This document shows, piece by piece, positions 45,187-56,924 of a stretch of 64,000 nucleotides of DNA. How positions within the stretch are numbered: position 1 is the stretch's first letter; each line of letters opens with the position of its first letter. The position numbers were made by a program, and so were the translations under genes. The DNA is from Callorhinus ursinus (lineage: Eukaryota; Chordata; Mammalia; Carnivora; Otariidae). The stretch is taken from assembly GCF_003265705.1 (NCBI RefSeq), contig NW_020312827.1:14752120-14816119 (forward strand), in the 5' to 3' direction. The notes beneath the pieces were generated by a model. The model did not search any database. It saw only the letters and a list, made by a program, of their open reading frames with translations, and was not told the DNA's origin.

Positions 45187-45983
45187 TCCCCCCCCCCCAT
45201 TTTATTTATTTATTTATTTTGAAATATTTTTACCTCTTGCCCCTAGATTATGCATTTACGTTTTATTTTTTTCAAGTTTATTTTATTTTTTAGTAATTTC
45301 TACACCCAACATGGGTCTTAAATTCACAACCCTGAGATGAAGAATCCCACATGCTCTTCCAACTGAGCCGGCCAGGTACCTGGCTATTTTCATTTTCTTT
45401 TATTTATTTTTCTTTTCTTTTTTTTAAGATTTAAATTCAATTAGCCAACGTATAGTACATCATTAGTTTCAGATGTAGAGTTCAATAGTTCATCAGTTGG
45501 ATCTAACCCCCAGTGCTCATCACATCACGTGCCCTCCTTAATGCCCATCACCCAATTACCCCATCCCCCCACCCACCACCCCTCCAGCAGCCCTCAGTTT
45601 GTTTCCTATGGTTAAGAGTCTCCCATGGTTTGTCTCCCCCTTTGATGACTTCCCATTCAGTTTTCCATCTGTTACCCTATGATCCTCTGCACTGCTTCTT
45701 ATAGTCCACATATGAGTGAAACCATATGATAATTGTTTTTCTCTGATTGACTTGTTTCACTCAGCATAACACCCTCCAGTTTCATCCATGTCATTGTAAA
45801 TGGTAACTATTCATCCTTTCTGAGGGCTGAGTAATATTCCATTGTATATATAAACCACATCTTCTTTATCCATTCGTGTGTTGATAGACGCCTGAGCTCT
45901 TTCCACAGTTTGGCTATTGTGGACGTTGCTGCTATAAACATTGGGGTGCAGGTACCCCTTCGGATCACTACATTTGTATCTTT
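45187..45983 (-). mobile_element. L1 insertion with extra 3' sequence, minus
   Basis: A 17-bp duplication with one mismatch, gaaaactccctggatct (45170-45186) and gaaaactccttggatct (45984-46000), brackets the whole block. From 45420 to 45983 it is L1 3' UTR and ORF2 end. From 45187 to about 45419 (downstream of the L1 on its own strand) it is non-L1 DNA, including an old SINE, a second A-rich run, and a run of 11-12 C. This could be a 3' transduction or later insertions into the L1 tail. Confidence 0.75.
45275..45378 (-). mobile_element. Older short carnivore tRNA-Lys SINE, minus
   Basis: ttagtaatttctacacccaacatgggtct and ccaactgagccggccagg match the old SINE type seen at 7966. It lies inside the sequence bracketed by the L1 target site duplication. 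Confidence 0.8.
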
Positions 45984-46009
45984 GAAAACTCCTTGGATCT
46001 TAGCTGGCA

Positions 46010-46640
46010 TTGTGGGCTGAATTATATCCCTCCACCCCTCTGCCAAAACTCATAGGCTGAAGTCGTAACCCTTAGTACCTCAGAATTGGACTGTATTTGG
46101 AGATGGGGCCTTTATTTATTTGTTTATTTCTTAAATATTTTATTTATTTATTTGACAGAGAGAGAGAGACAGCGAGAGAGGAAACACAAGCAGGAGCTTG
46201 TGGGAGGAGAGGAAAAAGCAGGCCTCCCACTGAGCAGGGAGCCCACTAAGGGGCTCGATCCCAGGACCCCGGGATCATGACCTGAGTCGAAGGCAGACGT
46301 CTAACGACTGAGCCACTCAGGCGCCCTGAGATGGGGCCTTTAAAGAGGCGATTAAGTTAAAATGAAGTGCCCTAATCCAATATGACCAGTGTCCTTATCA
46401 GAAGAGGAGATTTGGACACACAGAGACACCAGGGATACATGGGCACTCGGGAAAGACCACGTGAAGAGAAGCTGGCCACCCGTGACCCACAGAGAGAAGC
46501 CTCTGAAGAAGCTCAACCTGTCAACACTTTGATCTTAGACTACACAGCCTCCAGAACTGTGAGAAAATGAATTTCTGTTGTTTAAGCCACCAGTCTGGGG
46601 TACTTTGTTGTGGCAGCCCTAGCAGGCTAATGCAGGCAGA
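46010..46640 (+). mobile_element. MLT1-type MaLR LTR, plus, split by SINE
   Basis: Complete order of a MaLR LTR: gtgggctgaattatatccctcc, gactgtatttggagatggggcc, gtgtccttatcagaagagg, ccagaactgtgagaaaatgaatttctgttgtttaagcc, and an end in gcaggctaatgca. A SINE (46115-46327) interrupts it near the first third. Confidence 0.85.
46115..46327 (-). mobile_element. Can-SINE, minus, inside MLT1 LTR
   Basis: Full SINEC with the 15-bp duplication gagatggggccttta (46100-46114 and 46328-46342) made from LTR sequence. Confidence 0.95.
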
Positions 46641-46827
46641 ACCCAGAGGAAGGTGAGGTTGGACCCCGAATGAACTGCGATTAAGTTTCCACCAGCTTGG
46701 CGATGAGAGATTCAAACACCATTTTAGCTGGGTTACAGAAAGATAAAGAATGTTCTATTTCTTGCATCTGTGGTTCTGGCCTGAGACTGGAATCATTTAC
46801 ATCCATGATTCTCCAGGTGTGGGTCTC

Positions 46828-46998
46828 CGATTAGCAGCATCGATGTCACGTGACTCATGTCATGTTTGAGAGCTACAGTTACCCATCCCTCCCCAGGCGT
46901 AGGGTGTCAGAAGCTCAGGTGGGAGTCCGGCGATGTGTGTGTTCTAACAAACGCTCTGAGTAGTTCTGATGCTCCCAAGTTTGAGAACAACTGGTGTC
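46828..46998. mobile_element. MER5A hAT MITE relic
   Basis: Order gattagcagcatcgatgtcacgtg, agaagctcagg, gtgttctaacaaacgctctgagtagttctgatgctc, then aagtttgagaacaactg, ending in the MER5 terminal repeat. Confidence 0.65.
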
Positions 46999-47883
46999 GG
47001 GGATGGGTGCTTGGGTAAGAGACGGTGAGGGGGAGAACAGAACTCCTGAAAAGAGAGGAGTGAGGAAACCCCCTTTTTTTGAATTCTTGCCTTTGGTTGC
47101 TTTTCCCACTGTCCCTTCATCAGTGATTCAATTCCATTTTGCACCATTTTACCATTAGTTTATTTGGCTCCGGCATTTTTCAAAAACGTGAGCTAATAAC
47201 AGCCTGTCATTTCAGACTTGTAAATGCTTTTGACTTCAACGTCAAGTCAGATCACCTTAAGTATAGTAACAGTTAAAAAGGAGATATGTTATCAAACTAG
47301 ACTAGAGGTTTTAATATGCTAGATACCTTTTTAGAAGATCTAATATGTATTTCTTGATGTCTGTAAATTACATAAATAACTTTTAATGGCCTTTATTATG
47401 TCCACGAATGTTAAGAAGGATATTAACTCCAAATTGTTTCCTCTGATGTACTGTAGGTGTACAGACTGCTGATTAACAACTTTTAAAGTCAGGATAATAA
47501 ATGGACATCTTTGTCATCCATGTGGAAGTATCTGTTCTGTTGAGTGTGCGTATGGTAAGGATAGCCAACTAACAGTTTAAGATTTAAGATCCAAGAAGTA
47601 TTTCACGAATCCAGGTTTAACCAAGGCAAATATATTATGATAACTGAGGAGGTTCAGTGCAAAGGATAGGGCAGAGAAGTACAGATGATTGGCAAAAAAT
47701 TGGGTCAGCGGGGGCAGAGAGGCTAGGGACAGACAGGAGAGAGGGTATAGAGCCAGCTTGACTCGTGTGGGCTCTGTGGTATCAGGACTGGTGAAGACAG
47801 GTTCTGTTACCCACAGCTGTGGCTAATAAAAAAATCCATAGAATGGGCAGAGCAGAGATTATAGTGAAAATCCAAGAATGATA
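46999..47883. other. Unassigned intergenic stretch
   Basis: No gene or named repeat recognised. Confidence 0.4.
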
Positions 47884-47901
47884 GAAATACCTGCAATTTT
47901 A

Positions 47902-48095
47902 GGGGCATCTGTTTGGTGCAGTTGATTAAGCGTCTGACTCTTGGTTTTGGCTCAGGTTGTAATCTCAGGGTTGTGAGATCGAGCCCTGCATGGAGCTCCA
48001 TGCTCAGCACGGTGTCTGCTTAAGATTCTCTCTTCTTCTGCCCCTCCTCACCCCCATGCTTGCTCTAAAATAAAAAAATAAATCTTTTAAAAAAA
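47902..48095 (+). mobile_element. Can-SINE, plus (older variant)
   Basis: Variant body ctgactcttggttttggctcagg, as at 29538. Imperfect 18-bp duplication gaaatacctgcaatttta (47884-47901) and gaaatatccacaatttta (48096-48113). Confidence 0.92.
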
Positions 48096-48339
48096 GAAAT
48101 ATCCACAATTTTATAGAAAAAAATGTTAGTCTTTATTCTCCCTGGTGCTTTTTTAGAGGATGCTAAAATATCTTTGCAAATGTGCAATAATTGAGCTAAT
48201 TACTTATGGCGGTTTATAATACTAACTTCTTTAAATTAATTCACCAAATATTAGTTACTGCAATATTTAATACTGTGTTGTATGAGTGGTTTCCTGAAAT
48301 GTGTCATGAATATGTGTAGCGATTTTAAAATATGTTCAC

Positions 48340-48782
48340 ACATTCCTTGACACTCTTCCTTTGAAGAGGTAAAGCCTTATTTCCCACCCCTTGAGTGTGG
48401 GCTAGACTTGGCAACTCCTAGTGAATAGAATAAAGCAGAAGTGATGGTGTGCTATTTTGGAGACTAGGTCAGAAAGATCCCGTGACTTCCTCCTCACTCT
48501 CTCTCTTTGGTCTGAGGGAAGCCAGCTGCTGTGCCATGAGGAAAGGTCCATATGGTGAGTCTCTGAGTGCGCCATCTTGGAAGTGGATCGTCAAGACTTC
48601 AGATGATTACTGTTCCTTCTAACATCATTACTGTGACCCCATGACAAATCCTGAGCTAGAACCAGCCAACTAAAGTGCTCCTGAATTCCTGACTCACAGA
48701 AACTGAGAGACACTAAATATTTGTTGTTTTAAGCTACTGATTTTCAGATAATTTGTTACACAGCAACAGGTAACTAATTCAG
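48340..48782 (+). mobile_element. MLT1-type MaLR LTR, plus, other subfamily
   Basis: cacacattccttgacactcttcc, cttgagtgtgggctagacttggc, gaagccagctgctgtgccatgagg, ccatcttggaagtggatc, gaattcctgactcacagaaactgag and tttgttacacagcaacaggtaactaattca follow an MLT1 subfamily that differs from the 46010 copy. Confidence 0.75.
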
Positions 48783-49267
48783 TATAGATAGTGTTGAGTC
48801 CATCTGAATGTTGTGACATGGAGAATGGGTGCCAGTAGTCCAATGTAGGAGGAAATTATGAAATCAGGATCAATTCAGGCAAGTGTCAATATTCAAGAAA
48901 TTTTCTCTTTTTACAACCTGAATACTCTGTTAACTCTCTGGGTTTATGACATGTTTTAAGTCATTTGAAACAGAAGTTTCTAATAATCATGGTTACTTAT
49001 TGATGATTAAAAAAATCGTGTGTTAAAAAAAGAAATTTCAATTCCGTGGTTTGGGCATGCAAGAAGTGTAGATGGTAGGTGTTTTAGTCAGTTCAGGCTG
49101 CTGTGACAAAATACCATATACTAGGAGGCTTAAACTGATTTTCTCATAGCTCAGGAGGCTGGGAGTCCAAGAGCAAGATGCCTGCTATTCAGTTTCTGGT
49201 AGGGGCTCTTTTTCTGTTTTGTAGACAACTGCCTTCTTGCTCTGTCTTTACCAGGTGGGGTGGGAAT

Positions 49268-49284
49268 AGAAGGGTGGGGGGGGG

Positions 49285-49315
<31 letters not shown>

Positions 49316-49328
49316 GGGAGAGAGAGGG
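49268..49328. repeat. G-run and (GA)n microsatellite
   Basis: A run of G followed by about 13 GA units, then gggagagg-type decay. Confidence 0.9.
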
Positions 49329-49377
49329 CTTGTGTGCATGCAAGTGCACTGGCATGAGCACTCTAGTGTCTCTTCTT

Positions 49378-50304
49378 TTTTTAATTTTTTATTGTTATGT
49401 TAATCACCATACATTACATCATTAGTTTTTGATGTCGTGTTCCATGATTCATTGTTTGTGCATAACACCCAGTGCTCCACGCAGAACGTGCCCTCTTTAA
49501 TACCCATCACCAGGCTAACCCATCCCCCACCCCCCTTCCCTCCAGAACCCTCAGTTTGTTTTTCAGAGTCCATCGTCTCTCATGGTTGGTCTCCCCCTCC
49601 GATTCCCCCCCTTCATTCTTCCCCTCCTGCTATCTTCTTCTTCCTCTTTTTTTTTCTTAACATATATTGCATTATTTGTTTCAGAGGTACAGATCTGTGA
49701 TTCAACAGTCTTGCACAATTCACAGCACTCACCATAGCACATACCCTCCCCAATGTCTATCACCCAGCCACCCCATCCCTCCCACCCCCCACCACTCCAG
49801 CAACCCTCAGTTTGTTTCCTGAGATTAAGAATTCCTCATATCAGTGAGGTCATATGATACATGTCTTTCTCTGATTGACTTATTTCACTCAGCATAACAC
49901 TCTCCAGTTCCATCCATGTCGTTGCAAATGGCAAGATCTCATTCCTTTTGATGGCTGCATAATATTCCATTGTGTATATATACCACATCTTCTTTATCCA
50001 TTCATCTGTCGATGGACATCTTGGCTCTTTCCACAGTTTGGCTATTGTGGACATTGCTGCTATAAACATTGGGGTGCACGTACCCCTTCGGATCCCTACA
50101 TTTGTATCTTTGTGGTAAATACCCAGTAGTGCAATTGCTGGATCGTATGGTAGCTCTATTTTCAACTGTTTGAGGAACCTCCATACTGTTTTCCAGAGTG
50201 GTTGCACCAACTTGCGTTCCCACCAAAAGTGTAGGAGGGTTCCCCTTTCTCCACATCCCCGCCAACATCTGTTGTTTCCTGACTTGTTAATTTTAGCCAT
50301 TCTG
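49378..50304 (-). mobile_element. Young L1 fragment, minus, inside MLT1 LTR
   Basis: About 0.93 kb of 5'-truncated carnivore L1 with 3' UTR (49378-49900) and ORF2 C-terminal part. On the minus strand, 49836-50300 stays open for 154 codons and reads as L1 ORF2 ([34 protein letters not shown]). A perfect 16-bp duplication, tctagtgtctcttctt, is at 49362-49377 and 50305-50320. The open frame and exact duplication indicate a recent insertion. Confidence 0.95.
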
Positions 50305-50929
50305 TCTAGTGTCTCTTCTTATTAGGACACTAATCTTATTGTATCAGGGCTCTACTCTTATGATCACATTTAACCTTAATTATCTCTTGATAGGCCCTAT
50401 CTCTAACTAAAGTCACCACGGGCGCCTGGGGCTTCAACATATGAATTTTGGGGGAAACAATTCAGTCCATAGTATTAGGCAATAAAGTCTGAGATGGGAG
50501 TGGGAAAGCATGTTGTTGTCCAAATTCTCCTTTCCTGATGTTGGGGAGTGGGGCAGTAAGGAGTAGTGTTTGGAACTCAAACAGCGTTTGAGGCTTCTGT
50601 GGGGCTTCCATTATCCAAAACTGTTGGTGTCAAAATCAATTAAGCAAAATGGGGAGCCAAGGCTGCTGAAGTAGCCTCTAAGTTGAGGTGGAAGGCCAAA
50701 GAACACTACTGACAGCTGGAGTATGGAGCCAGGGATCTAAAATTTAGGGAGCAAGATCAGAGAGCAGGAAGACAGAACGAATGCTGTAGGTAGATCATGC
50801 AAATAGGCATGAGTACAAAGGATGGGCTTATGTTTGCTGCAGGCTGGTGCATGGGAGGACTGGCTGGCACTATGGTCTGTTTCTACCCACACTGAATATT
50901 TCTGATACCAAATATGTGTGATTTCCCCT

Positions 50930-51640
50930 TATACCAACAAACAATTGTCCAACACTCCAGACACCAGCTACATGTCCTACAATGTAATTCGATTTTGTTA
51001 CTAATTTCCTGGAGCTAGAATTAGATCCCACAAGTTAAGGGTTCAGTTCCACAAGACCACCCCCACTTCAGATGCCAGTAAAAGTCCTGGGCCTCCACTA
51101 CTTCTGACCAACCAGCAATAAATGGGGGTTCTTACAATCCCTTCCTCAGATTTGATAATTGCCTGGAATGGCTCCCCAAACTCAGGAAAGCATTTTACTC
51201 ACATTTATCAGTTTCTTATGAGGGATATTTATATAAAAGATTATGTAAGGATTTTTCAATGGGTACAGATGAATGGCCAGATGAAAAGGTACCTAGGGGA
51301 AGTCTAGAAGTGTCCTGAGCTCAGGAGATTTTGTCCTGTGGAATTGGGCACTCCACTTTCCCAGTATGTGGTTGTATTTACTAACCCAGAAGTTCTCCAA
51401 ACCTCATAGTTTATGTTTTTTTTTTTTTAATGGAGATTTCATTACATAGGTATAATGATTAAATAAATCATTGGCCAATTGGTGATTAACTCAATCTCCA
51501 TCCCCTCTCCCCTTCCAGGAGGTCAGGAAGTTGGACTAAAAGTTCCTTCCTCCTGCTATCCAAATGTGATCTCTTGAAGATTCTGTGGCTAATGCATTTT
51601 AACAGCATCTTAAACACATGGGCTGAATCCCCCAGGATGG
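50930..51640 (+). mobile_element. Ancient LTR-like repeat, copy B
   Basis: Colinear with 21995-22850: cacttcagatgccagtaaaag, ggtacagatgaatggccagatgaaaaggtacctaggg, ttttgtcctgtggaattggg, ccagaagttctccaaacctc, then cattggccaattggtgattaactcaa. Subfamily not identified. Confidence 0.5.
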
Positions 51641-51699
51641 AGTTTGGGCAGCGGGTTAAAGAGGTACTATTTTGAACCTTCAGATTAAGTATTCTTTCA

Positions 51700-51860
51700 G
51701 CAAATCTTTCCACAAATATTTATCAACAATTATTAGGTGTCTATTATGAACAAACACAGTCTGTGCCATAGCATAACACTGTGTTGCTGTAATAGAAATT
51801 ATAATGAATCACACATAGGGCTTAACCTTTGTCCAACCTTAGAGTCTTATAAAGAAGATG
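51700..51860 (-). mobile_element. L2 LINE 3' fragment, minus
   Basis: atatttatcaacaattattaggtgtctattatg, followed by gcataacactgtg, resembles a reversed L2 3' end. Confidence 0.5.
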
Positions 51861-52316
51861 CATGAGAGATTAGAGGCAGGGACGTTTGCTTTAAACAGAT
51901 AAATCAAGGGAAACAAAGAGGTAGCATTCAGATGTATCTTTAAAAACGAGACTTTAGACATTTAGATATGGAAGAAAAGATATTTCCAAACCACAACAGC
52001 ATGAGGTAAATCATACAAAAGAGCACCTGTCAGGTGTGTCCTGGGAAGAGCAAGTGATCACTTTTAACACAGTCTATAAGAAGAAAGGGGGAACTATTTT
52101 TTCCTCCTTCCAGTCTTATGTGACTTTTGTGTGCACAGTTGTGAATTCTCAAAACATACAGTTTTCCTTTGGATACCAAAGTATACATTTATGTTTTATG
52201 AAGAAAATTCTAAATTCTCCTAATGACTTTTGTTGTAAGTTTATTGATCAGAGATCAACCATATACCCGATAGGGTGTTATTGTTGGGCAATGGGGTGAT
52301 ACTTACCCACGGTTAG

Positions 52317-52715
52317 AGGCAGTATGGGCTGAATTGTGTCCCCCTCAAATTCATGTATTGAAGCCCCAACACCCAGTGCCTCAGAATGTGACTGTATTTG
52401 CAGACAGGGCCTTTAAAGAGGTGATTAAGTTACAATAAAAGTGTTAGCATGGGCCCTCATCCAATCTGACTGGTATCCTTATAAGAAGAGATTTGGGCCC
52501 ATAAAGAGACACCATTGACTTGCAAGCACAGAAGAAAGATCATGTGAGGATACAGAGAGATGTAGCCACCTGCATCCCAAGGAGAGAAGCCTCAGAAGAA
52601 ACCAAATCTCCTGTCACCTTGATCTTGAACCTGAGAACTGTGAGAAAGTAAATTTCTGTTGTTTAAACCACCGTTTTGTTGTATTTTGTTATGGTGGCTC
52701 TAGCAGAGTGGATAT
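52317..52715 (+). mobile_element. MLT1-type MaLR LTR, plus
   Basis: gggctgaattgtgtccccctcaaattc, aagccccaacacccagtgcctcagaatgtgac, ctggtatccttataagaagag and gtaaatttctgttgtttaaacc give the same LTR type as 46010-46640, here without an insertion. Confidence 0.85.
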
Positions 52716-52792
52716 TCTTCAGCCTCATCGTTAGTCACAGAGGTAGACATTTACTGAGTGTGCCTAGCCCAGGACCCAGCATCCACTAGATC

Positions 52793-53101
52793 TGGTCTGT
52801 CCAATACAGGAGCTGCTGACCACATGTGGCTGTTGTGCACTTGAAATGTAGCTAATACAAACCGAGATGTGCTGTACATGCAAAATACACTCTAGGTTTT
52901 TGAAGACTTAGTATGAAAAAAGAACACAAAATATTTTATTAATATATTTTATATTGATTACATATTGGGTCATACATGGGTATTTGGGAATAAATAAAAC
53001 ATACCATTAAAACTGATCTCATCTGCTTTCTAAAAAAATGTGTACTAGAAAATTTCAAATTACACATGTGCTTTGCCTTATATTTGTTGGACAGCATTGC
53101 A
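52793..53101. mobile_element. hAT-Charlie MITE (MER58/MER33-like), near complete
   Basis: Inverted ends ctgtccaata (52796) and ttggacagcattgca (53087-53101) enclose acatgtggctgttgtgcacttgaaatgtagc and an AT-rich centre that includes actcta..gaagacttagtatgaaaaa. Size and ends fit a non-autonomous hAT element; the exact family name is uncertain. Confidence 0.7.
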
Positions 53102-53361
53102 CTAGATGTTTAAAAAAATCTTTTGAGTGGTGGAAACCTCTTGCACTCTCATTTTTTTCATGCTTAGGATTTGGGATTAGGTGGATTCTAAAATTCTTCC
53201 CCTGGCAGCAGTGAAGAAAAAGGTATTGACAATCCAAAGAAGAACAGACATATCAAGGGTGAAACATAGGAGGAGAGCAAAACTTCCTGGAGTTCTCTTA
53301 TTTGAGCAAATTCACACAGTCACAATGACTGAAGGACGAGAGGTGGCAACGACAGTGTTTT

Positions 53362-53543
53362 TTTTTTTTTTTTAAGATTTTATTTATTCATCTGAGAGAC
53401 AGAATGAGATAGAGTACATGAGACGGGGGAGTGGGAGAGAGAGAAGCAGACTCTCGCCAAGCAGGGAGCCAGACGCGGGACTCGATCCCGGGACTCCAGG
53501 ATCATGACCTGAGCCGAAGGCTCAGGCGCCAACCAGGCGCCCC
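53362..53543 (-). mobile_element. Can-SINE, minus
   Basis: Full SINEC with a 17-bp duplication of two mismatches, ggcaacgacagtgtttt (53345-53361) and ggcaaagacggtgtttt (53544-53560). The head has a small duplication (caggcgcc repeated as caaccaggcgcc). Confidence 0.93.
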
Positions 53544-53639
53544 GGCAAAGACGGTGTTTTAAAGCCGGGGAAGGGGGGTGGGGGTGCAGGGGGGCGATGG
53601 GGAATGCAGACACAGAGGCTGAGAATTCTTTTGGATGAT

Positions 53640-54105
53640 TGCCGTTACTCTGGATCGCAACCTGGTATACTGGTCATGGTTCTTTGCTGAGGGCAACAGC
53701 GCCACCTGTGGCTAACTTGGGAAGAAAACGAATGACTTAGAAATCAGGCTAGGGCGCAGAATTGCTGCTGAAGCTGTGGAACCAGGCTTGTGAAACGGGC
53801 CAGAACCAGAGGACCAGAAAGACAGTCCAGGTCACCCTGCCTGAGCCATAGGTTAGGATGGCACTTCTGACCCTGCTGTTGCAGGCGCTCGGGACTCCTC
53901 TGATGGAGCCTCTGTACCTGCTCCTCCTCTGGACTCTGACATGGCTCCAGGGTGCTTTCTTGGCTGTCCATACATCTAGTTACCCTTACACGATCAAAGT
54001 CTCAGGTTCAAGGAACTGGCTGAGGGAGCCTGGTCGCTGCCAGAGCCCTCGCTGCTGGAGGCGGGAAGAGGTATAATCTGATTCCTTTATTCCTGAAGGA
54101 CTGGA
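53640..54105. other. GC-richer segment of unknown nature
   Basis: Stands out from AT-rich flanks. Holds overlapping open frames on both strands (53858-54076 plus; 53744-53971 minus) without domain support. A leucine-rich hydrophobic stretch in the plus frame is suggestive only. A decayed LTR or a regulatory island are both possible. Confidence 0.35.
53697..53711 (-). promoter_or_regulatory. CTCF-like motif between GPR65 and GALC
   Basis: The minus strand reads CACAGGTGGCGCTG; its CAGGTGGCG core fits YAGRKGGCR fully, while the CCAS part is off by one base. An insulator between two divergent genes would be plausible. No binding evidence. Confidence 0.3.
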
Positions 54106-54679
54106 ATCCGCCTTCTACCAAGACTCGCCCTGGGGAATCAGCCACACGGGGCATGGGTTTGAATGACTGTAGATAACAAAAACAGAAAACAATTTCAGAT
54201 TAGTATGAAGACAGGAACAGTCTTTACCACCCAGAATTGTCTTAGTTTTGTGGAGAGTGGTAAAGTAGGCTGGGACTTCAGGGCTGATTCTAACTGCCGT
54301 ACCACATTGTTCTCTGCTATAGCAGTTTTTATCTGAGTTCTACTTAAGAAAATGTTTAGTAAGCAATATATAATTTATTCCATTATGTGGGTTCTGTCCT
54401 CTGAACTATTGTTATTGTCTTTATATAAAGTCCTGAATTAAAAGAATTCCTACACATATTTTAGAAGTTACTGAACAGAATGACATTATTAATAATTGCA
54501 ATCAAGCCATGTACGTCAAAGTAAAAAATAAATCAGATAAATAGCAGATGTTACAGGATAGTTCATGAAAAGAATATATTTTATATTCTTTTATGGCCCA
54601 GGAGATTCTACTTTAAGAAATGTTTCTACTTTCTTTTGTAAATAATCCATTTTCCTTATCCCTTATATTCAGTGATTTG

Positions 54680-54862
54680 TTATTATTTAAAAAAATATTT
54701 AAAGGTTTTATTTATTTGAGAGAGTGTCGGGGGGAGGGGCAGAGGAAGAGGGAGAAGCAGACTTCCCATTGAGCAGGGAGCCTGACCCCAATGGGGCTCC
54801 ATAGATCCTAGGACCCTGAGATCATGACCTGAGCTGGAGGCAGATGCTTAACTGACTGTCCC
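54680..54862 (-). mobile_element. Can-SINE, minus
   Basis: SINEC with the 14-bp duplication atattcagtgattt (54666-54679 and 54863-54876). Confidence 0.93.
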
Positions 54863-54959
54863 ATATTCAGTGATTTTTTAAAATTAAACTTATTTTTTTG
54901 TATTGAGATATTAAATCATATTTAGACCCCCAAGTTACACAGGAATTTATCCATGTTTT

Positions 54960-55090
54960 GTATTGGAAAATGTAAGGTTTCATATTTTACATTTAGAGCT
55001 CTATCCATTTGCAGTTTACGTGTGAAGCATAGATCTAAAATTTGATCTTTTTCCAAATACTTATCCAGATGTCTCCGTATGTTTTAAAAG
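54960..55090 (-). mobile_element. Old L1 fragment, minus
   Basis: acatttagagctctatccatttgcagtttacgtgtg, then ttccaaatacttatccagatgtc matches decayed reversed L1 ORF2. Confidence 0.5.
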
Positions 55091-56924
55091 TTCCATACTC
55101 ACCCCAGTAATTTGAGACACCATTTTCACAGTGATTTTTTTTTTTTAAGTTCAAGTCAACTAATACGTATTGAGTACCTACTGTGGTTTGGACACTGCAT
55201 TTAGGAAGTACAAAGAGGATAAAGACTTGGCCTCTGCCCTTGAATTTGAGGGCTGGCTTCAGATTTCTAAAAGTAGAGCCATTTTCTAGAGACAACAGAC
55301 TAAAATCAGACTTTATTAGTAACTTTTCATTAAAAGGCAAGATCTCTCATCTTAAGAGACCAACTGATTTTAATCACACTTTTCACTTTGGAAAAATGAG
55401 AAATTTGTGGTGGCTGAAGTGCAGTCGTGATACTCCAAAACACTGTTCCTTTAAGACAAAGACAGTCTTTACTTTTCAATCTCATCTGAAATTTGAGAAC
55501 TGAGAGGCACTCATTTCATTATCTCATGCCCCAAACCACAGGACCAAGGGAAGCTGAACACATGATTGTCTGATAACTGCTATTTTCATTTATGTCACCT
55601 CTTGAGCAAATCTGACTCCTGTGTCCAGCCATCCATGGATCTCTCTTCCTCCTTATATTTAATTGCCTTTTTATTAGAAACTTCTTTTCTAATGGTTTCC
55701 TGAACATAGATTAGAAATTTGAAACAAGAGATATTTTCTGTGTAAGGAATTACTTTGGTATATGAACTAATAAGAACTAGTAATATGTCCTAGGGATAAC
55801 ACTTTTTCTGTTAAATACTCTGTGTTTCCTCTTCTACAGAGACCACAGAGTATACAAATATTTGTGGGGTGCCTTTCAAATACTGGTGCAATGGTGTGTT
55901 ACAGGATGACGTATGCTGGGTACTGGTTTCAACTTCTCAATTAATTTCTTGTGTATGGTATTTTCTTCTATTTTCACCCTGGTTTCCCTTCTAGTTGCAT
56001 TATTATGCATATGTTATATACACATCACAGATACAAAAATCTCAGAATTGGTAGGGAGCTTAGCATTCCTTTATCATCTATGGCTTGCATCCACTGGTGC
56101 TCAAATTCTGGCTTAAAATATTGTATTAGAACGGATAGATCAGAGTGAGTTCTGGGAAGGTAAATCTATGGAACCTGCATAGTTCCTGACTTGTATCATA
56201 GAATGGTGGTGGTAAAGAAGGTAGAGTTCAGACATGTGCTGTACTGGAAAAAGAAGAAATGGAAGAAAAAGTGGCCCATATATAGGGATATAACTTATCA
56301 TCCAAGACAGAACCATTTTGAGGGTGAAAGGGGCACTATTAATAATTATACTAGAACAATAGACATAAGCTGGGATTGTTCTTGGTAAACCAAAATAGAT
56401 CTACAGTAATTTAAGAGGAGAAAAAGCAAGCGTAGCTATTGTTCATTAAGAACGAAGGGATAGCAGAAGGGCCTGACAACTTCGTTTTTGGGACTGCACA
56501 GATACTTTTCTTCCTAGTATAATTGTGATCCTGAAACTTAAGTCTAGGTCTGTAGTTATGGGGCAAAACAATCTGACTCCAGATAGGGCCCTGAAGATAA
56601 AGACTTGTGTGTCCTATATAGCCTTTCGGTTTTCTCTTTGACATTTTGGGGTCTCTAGGGCTTGTGAAGACACTGAAAACCAATTCCATGGGTCTACAAA
56701 GGGAGATTTTGGGATCAGAAATGCTTTCTCGGCAGCCACACTCTCTTCAATTTTCTCTGATACCAAGAAAATCAGAAATCTCAGATTGACGCTGAATGTG
56801 GCAAAATCCCATGACATAACTTCCCTACCAGTTTAGGGTTATCTGCCTGGAACCACGTCAACCGGCAACGTAGGGTAGTTGATTAAGCTGAAAGCTAAAT
56901 ACACATAGCGGTTACCAGAATGGA
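55091..56924. other. Unassigned stretch upstream of GALC
   Basis: Contains a poly(T) run (55135-55146), an L2-like fragment at 55148-55250 (minus; gtattgagtacctactgtgg), and otherwise unassigned DNA. Confidence 0.4.

Larger units (their letters stand above)
49083..50485 (-). mobile_element. MLT1-type MaLR LTR, minus, split by L1
   Basis: Left part: ttagtcagttcaggctgctgtgacaaaataccatatac. Right part: gacactaatcttattgtatcagggc and aacatatgaattttgggggaaacaattcagtcca. Together they are one reversed LTR, separated by the L1 at 49378-50304. A (GA)n tract at 49268-49328 lies in the left part. Confidence 0.85.

Noticed and set aside
53858..54076. Hydrophobic 72-codon frame as a small membrane protein
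   Set aside because: An equally long frame overlaps on the opposite strand, there is no family feature, and the region may be a decayed LTR.
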